A stretch of DNA of 64,000 nt, from positions 434,001 through 498,000 of the forward strand of contig CM074143.1 in assembly GCA_037178625.1 (NCBI GenBank). Direction: 5' to 3'. The notes beneath the pieces were generated by a model that was not told where the DNA came from, did not search any database, and saw only the letters and a list, made by a program, of their open reading frames with translations. Positions 10,114-18,863 of the stretch are shown in pieces (the first letter of the stretch is position 1; each line of letters begins with the position of its first letter). The position numbers were made by a program, and so were the translations under genes. This stretch comes from Skeletonema tropicum (taxonomy: Eukaryota > Bacillariophyta > Thalassiosirophyceae > Thalassiosirales > Thalassiosiraceae).

Positions 10114-10186
10114 GACTAATTAGCTCAGTTGGTAGAGCATCGGATTCCAGACCCGAAAGTCGTCGGTTCAAGTCCGGCATTGGTCA
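10114..10186 (+). tRNA. tRNA-Trp (anticodon CCA)
   Basis: A complete 73-nt cloverleaf: acceptor GACTAAT pairs with ATTGGTC (one G-U); D arm GCTC/GAGC with loop AGTTGGTA; anticodon loop TTCCAGA gives CCA; T arm GTCGG/CCGGC with loop TTCAAGT; discriminator A. The internal box A (TAGCTCAGTTGG) and box B (GGTTCAAGTCC) of a polymerase III promoter are present. T-runs begin about 16 nt downstream (10202-10219) and would terminate transcription. There is no intron. The only flaw is an A-C opposition at position 31-39 next to the anticodon loop. Confidence 0.93.
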
Positions 10187-10694
10187 TTGATGGTGATTTG
10201 CTTTTTGCATTTTTTTTATCTCTGCACTCATCCATCTGCTCAGTTTAGTACACTTGGCATGATCTATCATGTCGAGAGAGACTCTAGATAAGTTGATAAG
10301 CATGGTAGTGTGCATGTGAACACAAATGCTTTTTGATGAATTACATTATGCCTATTTGAGTAGCCATCATTTAGTCCAGGGAGATCATCTTCAATCAAAA
10401 AGTATTTACTTATATAGTGTGATTTTTTTCTGATGTTTGAAGCTTTTGGCCGTTTTACCACGCATACATCATATGCGTTCTAAATGCAAATTACTACTGT
10501 TCGTCCCTTATAACTAGTTGTGACCTTGCTTGTATCAGGAGATGGGAATGCTTACTTTATTGGGCTCTCGCTCATCTTAACTAGCTTGCTCCTGCCTTCT
10601 CTTATGACTCTCAGAAAGACTCTCATGTCATTTGACTTATGACTCACGAAAGACTAAAACTGCTCGTTTTGTAGATTCCAATTCTCTAGAGTAA
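10187..10694. other. intergenic region after tRNA-Trp
   Basis: Apart from the poly-T polymerase III terminator at about 10202-10219, nothing coding or repetitive was recognised. It also holds the 3' flank of the minus-strand SAC3-domain gene. Confidence 0.4.
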
Positions 10695-13028
10695 TCATTC
10701 CACCAGGGCCCGAATTACTTGGCTGGAGGGTATCGCCACTCCATCTTGATCAATTCGCGCTTCAATCTTTGAAAGGTTGCTGGTTGAGCATGGACACTTA
10801 GCATTGTCATCCTTAACATCATTATCCTCCCAATTCTCAACAATTCGTTGTATGACACACTCATTCAGCTGATTCGTCAAAGAGTCTACACGTCGTGAAG
10901 AAGTATCTTCCAAACAAGATCCAAAAACGAAGCAATCATTCCTTCTTCCAGGGTTGCACATTCTCTTGATTGGTCCATCCTTAGAGATACTGATTGGACC
11001 TGATTTCATTGTCACGTACAACTCGATTGACCCCTCTACTTCCTTCTCAACAATTGGAAGGCCAGCGTCTCGACAAAAGTCAATTGCAAGCTTGGCACCA
11101 CTTTCATCGTCTATATCATCGAAACGTAACAGTCGAGCTAAATCTTTCCCCGATACCTTTTCATTCTTGCCAAATGAATGGTTATACCTGCGAAGCTGCC
11201 CTAATCGGATCAAATTTAACGAATGTGATGCACAACATCTCGCTAGCAGTAAAAATCTAGCATTATCCACTTCCTCTTCCTTCATTAACGTAGTCGAAGA
11301 GGATGAAGACAACACTGTTGTTGAAGGCCCCTTTTGCAACAGTTTCAAATATCCCTGAAAGTTTCCCTCTTGCGCCAAACATGCCAATGTTAGTGCCCAT
11401 TTCCATCTTGGATACTTCTCCACCAAAGACCCAGCAACAGACACATTACCACCACTAGCAGCAGCAACAACATGCTTACAAAATGTCGACAGCAATGCAC
11501 CCCACCCACTTCCACTATCCTCCATCAACGAACTTGTAACCTCCCCCGCCGATGGAGGTGGCAATGCCTTCTCCTCTGATCGGAGCACGGCTGAAGAATG
11601 GAGTAGGGCCATATATGCCATGATCTCATCCTTTGTTTGACATTCCTTCGTGTATTGCGATGGATATCCGTTAGAACCGCCGTCATTTTGTGCATCAATA
11701 TTGTATTCATCGTCAAGTGCCGATGATAGACTCAAATAACAAGTTAATGAAGTGCGTAATGCCCTCGCACCAAATTTCACTTCATACTTGGACGAAGGAA
11801 CATCACTCAACAAATACGAAGTGAGGATATTATACCGTACCATTTTCGCTTGCATGTTACGAACAGTTTGTTTGAGTTGGAGTTGTTTTCGATGTAGTCG
11901 TTTCATTGTAATGGTGCTGTTGTTGGATGATGGATCCACACCACCACCAACGTCTAGTTCGAGATTACCCAGAAGTGTTACCAAATCTTTTTGAACAGCA
12001 CGGAGACGATCATCAATAAATGATACTGTGCCACTCAATGCAAATGGTGGATGTTGCTGAGGTTCCACTGGATGCAACACTTCATCATCCTCATCATCCC
12101 AAATGGAAATCTCATTTGGATCCTCCTCACCACTCCCACTACCACTCCTCACTGCTTCATCACCTGCAACAATAGGAGGAGGCATCTGCCAAACAAACAA
12201 ATCCTCAATCAAATACTCCACAGTACCTCCTAATTGCTCCAAGGTTCGAATATTACCCCCCGATTGAATCTCACTGAGTGTTCCTCCCCCCGCAGCGGAT
12301 CGGCGATACTTTTTGATTACGTATTGTGCATGATGTTTGGGACGGATTCGTCTTGCTGCACTATTGGGAGTATTATTGTTGTTGTTGGGGGCGGTGGTGA
12401 AATTTGTGGAGCATTGTGGTGACGAGAATACACTATCACTATCTCTAGAAACGGTGGATATCTTCGCGGCAATCCCCTCAAGCGAAGAAGGGTAGCATTC
12501 AAACGGAGATAGTTCCATGTGAGTTTGTCGATCCAGTGCTTCGGATTGTGTGCACATGAAGTATTCAGCTGGATAAATTCTGGATGGGTGTGGATTGTTT
12601 TGAAGTTGTAGAAGTTGCTCTATCAGAGTTCTTTGTTCGGGAGTGGTTTTGATTGTTGGGGATTTGGTTGTTGCATTTAATGTTGTAGATTTTGAGGAAT
12701 CATTCGTCACAGCTGCAGCTGTAGTTTTAACCGAGTCGTTCGCTGTTGTAGTATCAATCTTTATCATTGCAGCTACATTGAGAGGATTTAATTTGTACGA
12801 TGGCACATACGTCGATTTGTTATTCGAGTTGTAACTGCCTCTATCTCTGTTGGTGGTTTGTCTGGCGGCGGCGGCAGCAGCAGCTAAGGAAGACGTTTTC
12901 TTGGGCGTCGCCGCCACCGATGATTTTGATGACGAACTGCTGCTGGAATGACCAGCCTTTGCTCGAGCCATTAATGATGAAGGCATCTTGGATTTACATT
13001 GCAATGATGTTCCCTTCCTCACGCTCAT
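10695..13028 (-). CDS. SAC3/GANP-domain protein
   Basis: A 777-residue protein. The first ~130 residues are Ser/Ala/Thr-rich low complexity. The SAC3/GANP core follows: EYFMCTQSEALDR near 155-167, VIKKYRRSAAGG near 236 (family V-K-x-Y-x-R-S-A-A), FIDDRLRAVQKDL near 334 (family F-x-x-D-R-x-R-x-V-x-x-D-L), a helix around KMVRYNILTSYLL, and DEIMAYMALLHSS near 468. Family members scaffold the TREX-2 mRNA export complex (yeast Sac3, animal GANP) or are smaller centrosome-linked SAC3D1 proteins. With no Phe-Gly repeats and no obvious CID region, this one is closer in size to the latter. The C-terminal half is divergent. A hAT-type MITE starts only 78 bp upstream of the start codon. Confidence 0.8.
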   Translation of the reverse strand: MSVRKGTSLQCKSKMPSSLMARAKAGHSSSSSSSKSSVAATPKKTSSLAAAAAAARQTTNRDRGSYNSNNKSTYVPSYKLNPLNVAAMIKIDTTTANDSVKTTAAAVTNDSSKSTTLNATTKSPTIKTTPEQRTLIEQLLQLQNNPHPSRIYPAEYFMCTQSEALDRQTHMELSPFECYPSSLEGIAAKISTVSRDSDSVFSSPQCSTNFTTAPNNNNNTPNSAARRIRPKHHAQYVIKKYRRSAAGGGTLSEIQSGGNIRTLEQLGGTVEYLIEDLFVWQMPPPIVAGDEAVRSGSGSGEEDPNEISIWDDEDDEVLHPVEPQQHPPFALSGTVSFIDDRLRAVQKDLVTLLGNLELDVGGGVDPSSNNSTITMKRLHRKQLQLKQTVRNMQAKMVRYNILTSYLLSDVPSSKYEVKFGARALRTSLTCYLSLSSALDDEYNIDAQNDGGSNGYPSQYTKECQTKDEIMAYMALLHSSAVLRSEEKALPPPSAGEVTSSLMEDSGSGWGALLSTFCKHVVAAASGGNVSVAGSLVEKYPRWKWALTLACLAQEGNFQGYLKLLQKGPSTTVLSSSSSTTLMKEEEVDNARFLLLARCCASHSLNLIRLGQLRRYNHSFGKNEKVSGKDLARLLRFDDIDDESGAKLAIDFCRDAGLPIVEKEVEGSIELYVTMKSGPISISKDGPIKRMCNPGRRNDCFVFGSCLEDTSSRRVDSLTNQLNECVIQRIVENWEDNDVKDDNAKCPCSTSNLSKIEARIDQDGVAIPSSQVIRALVE

Positions 13029-13105
13029 GCACTGCTGAGCCGCTCACTTCGTATCTAATCATTCTTCGTCCATCTTGTAGCTTGTTCATGGTTCATGCAC
13101 TTTAC

Positions 13106-13835
13106 TAGCCATCAGGGGAAAAAGCGCCTCTAGCGCTCAGATCGGCCTGTTTTTAAGCGCATTTAAGCGCCTACGTAGCCCTGGTACAAAATCCTACGGG
13201 CTTTCTCGTAGCAGTAGGAATTGACACGTCATCAAAGAACAGCCATCCGGATGGTGCCACGTCATGATGTGACAGTCATTTGAATGGTGTTTGAGTGATG
13301 CCACGTCATGATATGACACCATTAAGCTCAAAGGTCGACCCGATCGAATGAGGAATGGAGCTAAAGATAGAAAATGGTTCACCTTTCACCTCGTAACATC
13401 ACCCTCCACCGTTGTCATCTGCCGTCATTGATTCTGATCAGGATAAAGGAAACTCAGTATCATCGTGGCAAAGAGTCTTCCTTCTTCGGACGTTGGCAAT
13501 GCAAAGCCTTCGTCTCCTCAGTTGCAACAAAAAATGTCTGCTTGCATGGAATTGATGATGCTGTCGCTGATTAAATATTCTGTTTGTTATGTAAAAGCAT
13601 ACATATGAGGTAAATATATTTGTTGCAATCCAGTGCGTTGTCATCTATGATATTATGAGCTACATCGCCTCGTTACTTACATACATGCTCAAGCCAGGCA
13701 AGAACTCTTTTCTTTTTCTCTTCCAGGAGAAGCGGGGAAGCTAGAGAAAGTGCTTCTTTTAAGCGGTAAAGTTGGCGCTTAAGTGAAAAGGCTCAAATGG
13801 GGCCGATTTTAAGCCGCTTTTTCCCCTGATGGCTA
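13106..13835. mobile_element. hAT-type MITE with 8-bp target duplication
   Basis: The ends are inverted repeats: left TAGCCATCAGGGGAAAAAGC, right its complement ending CCCCTGATGGCTA. The element is flanked on both sides by CACTTTAC (13098-13105 and 13836-13843), an 8-bp target duplication as made by hAT transposases. At 730 bp with no transposase, it is non-autonomous. The interior holds repeated GCCACGTCATGAT(A/G)TGACA motifs. It sits in the 5' region of the SAC3-domain gene. Confidence 0.85.
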
Positions 13836-13843
13836 CACTTTAC

Positions 13844-14917
13844 TTATTTGCGAGGCGGATATCCAAATCTAAGTAATGACGTCATGTAGTACCGGATCCT
13901 CCTGTACGGTACTCTTCGAGTATCGGAGTCTTATTGACCCTATTTAAATTGAGATGGACATCTCAGTCTATGTCAGGAAATTTGAAAGAGAGAAAGAATG
14001 ACCTCTTCGCTTTATTGACCTTTTGACTACCTGCATCTGCATGCAAGAATAATAACTTAGCTAAGTAAGTATAGAAGTACTAAACCCGTGAGGAATAATC
14101 CCAAAATTCTCAGTCAGCCCGACTAATTGCGATCAATCGTAGCGTTCCTCCCCCATCCACCACCAGAGGCGCCTCGGTGGTTGAAACAGACCCAATAATA
14201 GGTTTCCAAACTACATATATTGGAAGAGCATAATAGTTTGCACTAAACTGAAGTTAGACTTAGGATCAAAAGTTGTGAGAAATGACTACATAGTCGAAAG
14301 GTGTTCTGCCAAGGTAGAACGATACATCTGCCCAGGTAGAACGATACATTCGTAGTGCGTGGAGAAAGTGTCAAACAAATGGTTGATGATCCAATCGTCT
14401 GAGTCAATCGTCTGACCATGCATTGGCTTTTTCTTCTTCAAAACTGTCAATTGCAGTCATCGTTTCTTCGTCAAGTGTCCTTGTCTCTTTTCTTTGTCCC
14501 TCGCTACCTTAGATAGACGAACAGCTTGGGTAGTGTGTAAGTATGCGTGCATTGCATTTGAAATGCATAGGATACTAAACAGAAGATTATGACGCATCGA
14601 ATACCGGAGTCTTCATTTCCCTATGTAATTGAGTCGCAGGTAGCGGATGGAGCGGATGAGCTTTCAATGGCTCTCTCCTTCCCCCATTTCCCCTGCGCCT
14701 CGTCGCGCCACTTTCTTTACCATTTTGACTTCTTCGGGAGTACCAATTGAGATGGATTCCCAATTGTTCTCTGTTCCAATGCTTCTGCAGTCATCGGTCA
14801 TACATAATACTGTCTCATGTCCGTCTAATTCCACCGTGGAAGACCACGTCAATCAGGATCCAAAGATCCTCAAAATCGGCAAGCAGTCTCCTCAGTTTTG
14901 TTTTCGACAAGCAAAAA
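13844..14917. other. intergenic, short tandem duplications
   Basis: No gene was recognised. Small direct duplications occur: AGGTAGAACGATACAT at 14312 and 14334, and CAATCGTCTGA twice around 14391-14415. A loosely similar block (CGGAGTCTT...CCCTAT...ATTGAG) appears near 13925 and 14605. This may be the outer 5' part of the following retroelement. Confidence 0.4.
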
Positions 14918-14919
14918 CA

Positions 14920-15015
14920 TTGCAATCGAGAACACCTCTAGTATTATCACCGATTTTGATAGCCATTTTGCAATCGAGAACACCTCTAGTATTATCACCG
15001 ATTTTGATAGCCATT
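14920..15015 (+). repeat. 48-bp direct duplication
   Basis: The 48-base unit beginning TTGCAATCGAGAACACCTCT is present twice back to back (14920-14967 and 14968-15015) with no visible difference, so the duplication is recent or conserved. It lies just upstream of the 137-bp repeat array. Confidence 0.85.
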
Positions 15016-15176
15016 GAAAGTTTTTTTAGGTAAGCATATGACGGATCGGATTATTCGCAGAATGCTTGATAATATTGGGATTTGGCGCTGTTCGTGAGTC
15101 CTTTTTTTGAAGGAATTATTGCGAAAGGTATCGCGTCGGAAACACAACACAACCAGCCGAACATTGGCTCATCTGC

Positions 15177-16374
15177 TGTGGCTATTCCTGCCATCGGTAG
15201 CATATTGACGATATGATAGCCTTTGGTTACTTAGCAGAGGGATTCAGTCGCTGCTATGGCCCCCGTTGAGCCGTCGGCTCTTTGCGGAACAATAGAATCT
15301 TTGCTGTCGTTATTCCTGCCATCGGTAGCATACTGATGAAAGGATGACTTCTGGTTGATTCGGCTACTTAGCAGAGGGATTCAGTCGCTGCTATGGCCCC
15401 CGTTGAGCCGTCGGCTCTTTGCGGAACAATAGAATCTTTGCTGTCGTTATTCCTGCCATCGGTAGCATACTGATGAAAGGATGACTTCTGGTTGATTCGG
15501 CTACTTAGCAGAGGGATTCAGTCGCTGCTATGGCCCCCGTTGAGCCGTCGGCTCTTTGCGGAACAATAGAATCTTTGCTGTCGTTATTCCTGCCATCGGT
15601 AGCATACTGATGAAAGGATGACTTCTGGTTGATTCGGCTACTTAGCAGAGGGATTCAGTCGCTGCTATGGCCCCCGTTGAGCCGTCGGCTCTTTGCGGAA
15701 CAATAGAATCTTTGCTGTTGTTATTCCTGCCATCGGTAGCATACTGATGAAAGGATGACTTCTGGTTGATTCGGCTACTTAGCAGAGTGATTCAGTCGCT
15801 GCTATGGCCCCCGTTGAGCCGTCGGCTCTTTGCGGAACAATAGAATCTTTGCTGTCGTTATTCCTGCCATCGGTAGCATACTGATGAAAGGATGACTTCT
15901 GGTTGATTCGGCTACTTAGCAGAGGGATTCAGTCGCTGCTATGGCCCCCGTTGAGCCGTCGGCTCTTTGCGGAACAATAGAATCTTTGCTGTCGTTATTC
16001 CTGCCATCGGTAGCATACTGATGAAAGGATGACTTCTGGTTGATTCGGCTACTTAGCAGAGGGATTCAGTCGCTGCTATGGCCCCCGTTGAGCCGTCGGC
16101 TCTTTGCGGAACAATAGAATCTTTGCTGTCGTTATTCCTGCCATCGGTAGCATACTGATGAAAGGATGACTTCTGGTTGATTCGGCTACTTAGCAGAGTG
16201 ATTCAGTCGCTGCTATGGCCCCCGTTGAGCCGTCGGCTCTTTGCGGAACAATAGAATCTTTGCTGTCGTTATTCCTGCCATCGGTAGCATACTGATGAAA
16301 GGATGACTTCTGGTTGATTCGGCTACTTAGCAGAGGAATTCAGTCACTGCTATGCCCCATTGAATCTTCGACTG
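15177..16374 (+). repeat. 137-bp tandem repeat array upstream of the DIRS-like element
   Basis: The same block (GATTCAGTCGCTGCTATGGC) recurs at 15241, 15378, 15515, 15652, 15789, 15926, 16063, 16200 and, diverged, at 16337, a constant 137-bp period. Middle units are almost identical, while the first and last are degenerate. Each unit contains the inverted repeat GAGCC-GTC-GGCTC. No open frame crosses the array. Two units share GCAGAGTGATT instead of GCAGAGGGATT, which suggests spread by unequal exchange. The array lies just before gag, so it is probably part of the element's leader or internal promoter region. Confidence 0.9.
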
Positions 16375-16619
16375 AGGGTTCTTTTCGGAAGCAGTTACGA
16401 TCTCTCAAAGAGGCTCTACCTGAATTGAAAATTGTTCCGGTAACGGGAGACTCCCAGGTAGCCGATTTTCGTCAGTAGGATGAGTATCCGTGTCCACGTG
16501 GTAGTAAATGTTGAACTTCCAGGATTTTCTCAGAAGAGACGTCGTTAGCGATAAAATTTCTTGTTAGCGAAATCCATCTCAACCATTCTCCCTTTTCCTT
16601 TTCTCCTTCTAATTTAGTC

Positions 16620-17804
16620 ATGATTCTGAACTGGAAGTTGTACACGGAAAGTCGCAAAGCGGCTACAAAAGAAAGCACAGTTGCTAACACCCTTGGTCTC
16701 CCTACGAAGAACATTCATAAGCTCATCGACGACGGGACCATCGCAGCGCTTACTTTCACGACTATGGGTGGAGACGTCAAGAATCTCTTCCGCCCACGTC
16801 ACATGCCTTCTCAAGATGGTTCCGAGTCGTCGGTCGTCTTTGGCAACGCATTCAATCAACGTGGCCTTGTAGGCCCATTCAAAATCGACATCTCCCAAGG
16901 CCGTTTCTGTGGTGTTTTGAGTGAGGCTGACATGGAGGCTTTCGAACTCGATAAGCCTAATGCGATCCCAGCTCCCATCGTCGCGGCTAACAACCTCGGA
17001 GAAGGCAACTACTACTTGGTCGCCGCCCCCAAGGCAATGCCAGGGCACTTCCAACAACAGTTCCCTGAGGGACAGTTATCGGAGGTCCAAGGTACTTTGG
17101 AAACAAATGGCATTGCACTGTCAATCTGGATCGCTCTCCTCGCTTCAGTGGACTCCCAACCTAAAGTCGATAAGATCCGTGCGATCGTCGAGAATCCCAC
17201 GATCCAGGCTGATTTGGAGAACTTTATCGCTCATGGTAGTGCTCACGTTGATCTCACGGGTCCCAACTTAGTGGTAAACTGGGAAACACTCGAGTGTTAC
17301 CCAGATCAGTTCAACGAGCTCAAGTCGGTATTTGCCTCTTCTACAGAATCTTCTGTAGCAGCTCCCGCGGCCCGTCAGGAACTTACAACAAGCAAAGATC
17401 GACACGAGCAGCTCACCGCAAACAAAGGTATGATCAAGTTGAAAATACCTATGGTTAGCGTAAGCATTAAGGATGGAAAGGTCGATGCGAGCACAGCCAA
17501 ACGCCCGGTCACTACTCTTGCGCTTGATGAGATTGAGAGAATGCCACCAAGTGGGATGAAGGAGGGCTTTTCTGATACCGTTCGGTGCTACCTAGCTGAA
17601 AATGCAAAATCCATCAATCCTACCAATATTATGGACAACAGCTCGTTAAGCTACATCCCCCTTCCAATCTGCGACAATATCGTGAAGGGCAACTGGACTC
17701 AAGATCCTGTCACGCAAGTTGATGTTGATTCACAATTGAATACCTTTTCAATGTTCACCTTTCGGGCTCAAAATCCTGACACAAACTTGTCCAAACGTAC
17801 TTGA
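16620..17804 (+). CDS. DIRS-like gag, N-terminal part
   Basis: A 394-residue frame without a recognised domain. Its position directly before RT-RNase H, and the downstream continuation with a zinc-knuckle-like end, identify it as gag by context. The frame ends in an overlap (TTGAATGA) with a second frame that continues the same protein-like sequence. The stop at 17804 is therefore probably a frameshift product rather than the true end. Confidence 0.55.
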   Translation: MILNWKLYTESRKAATKESTVANTLGLPTKNIHKLIDDGTIAALTFTTMGGDVKNLFRPRHMPSQDGSESSVVFGNAFNQRGLVGPFKIDISQGRFCGVLSEADMEAFELDKPNAIPAPIVAANNLGEGNYYLVAAPKAMPGHFQQQFPEGQLSEVQGTLETNGIALSIWIALLASVDSQPKVDKIRAIVENPTIQADLENFIAHGSAHVDLTGPNLVVNWETLECYPDQFNELKSVFASSTESSVAAPAARQELTTSKDRHEQLTANKGMIKLKIPMVSVSIKDGKVDASTAKRPVTTLALDEIERMPPSGMKEGFSDTVRCYLAENAKSINPTNIMDNSSLSYIPLPICDNIVKGNWTQDPVTQVDVDSQLNTFSMFTFRAQNPDTNLSKRT

Positions 17805-18849
17805 ATGAGGAAACATCGACCCGTGCCCAAAACAAGACTGATGGAGCAAGTTCCAAGAAACTTCGGGAACTTCTAGCTGCATTTGTCAATATGGACGACT
17901 CATTTGCATCGAAATGCTTGGTTAACTCACGTCACGCTATGGGTACATTGTTCGATTTCGAAACAATGGCAACTGAAGGAAATCGTGCTCTCTTTGACAA
18001 CGTCGCAATTCAACTTATCTGTTGGTTTATGCTCCAATCGACGAACAAATTCCCCCAGTGGCGTGTCGATACTGGTGAAAAAAATGGATCACCTTGGAGC
18101 ACTGCTTTCCCAATGGGGCGAGCTCTTTTTCGTGGCGTGTGGTAAACTCGCGAACTCACTCCACAACATATCTGTTTTCAGCGACCCCGATGGAGATGTG
18201 ACTACGCTCGACTTCTCTGCTATCGACGATTTCTTGAAAGATTTTGCTATCTTCAAAGACGATGTTACCAGCAAACAGCGTACAAGGAGTGCACATAATG
18301 CGATCCCTGCCCTCTTCCTCGCTGCGAACAAACAATCGAGACAGGATGACGATGCGTCCCCTCGCCAACCTAATCAAGAGCGCGAAGATCGCAATGTTCG
18401 TTACAACCATACTTCACGACAACAGCGACCACCTCGCGACCAACATGATGGCTCTGGCAGCGGCAGCGGTCAAGGCACCCCCAAGCCCAAGAGGCAGAAG
18501 CCTTCTCCCTCGGGCAGTGGTTCTTCAGTTGGAATGTCCCCTGAGGAGAACGGAATCTTGTGCTTGCGTGAAGGTGTTTCTTTGAATGAAGGTTTTCCGA
18601 GTGGCTTTCCAGCCTGCAAAAAAATTTGTGACTCGAGGTTTCATCTGTCTCTTTGGTGACAATTGTTCTGCGGCTCATTGGTCCAAGCTTGAAAAATTAT
18701 CGACCCATAACAAGACACGTTGGATTGAGCACCTTCGTGCGAATCCAGTTGCATTCTTCAACCAGTGGAAGATCGGCAAGTTCTTGAAAAAAGACCCGGA
18801 GTTACAAGGTCTTATTGGGCCTCCCTCTTCTCCTCCTCCTCGTGAGTAA
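17801..18849 (+). pseudogene. DIRS-like gag, C-terminal part, frameshifted
   Basis: Coding character passes through three frames. 17801-18145 reads smoothly up to the region around 18090. The continuation (helical, then a Gly/Ser/Pro/Lys-rich basic tail) lies in the frame running to 18659. The last part lies in the frame 18586-18849, with C-x5-C-x4-H (FICLFGDNCSAAHW), a likely nucleic-acid-binding zinc knuckle. At least two or three single-base shifts would explain this. Spliced translation is less likely because no convincing donor/acceptor pairs were seen at the switches. Confidence 0.6.
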
Positions 18850-18863
18850 CCTTACAACATGGG

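Noticed and set aside
15177..16374. CRISPR-like array
   Set aside because: The whole 137-bp unit is repeated without unique spacers, and the setting is a eukaryotic retroelement; it is a plain tandem repeat.
16614..17057. 147-aa minus-strand ORF
   Set aside because: A shadow of the gag frame on the opposite strand.
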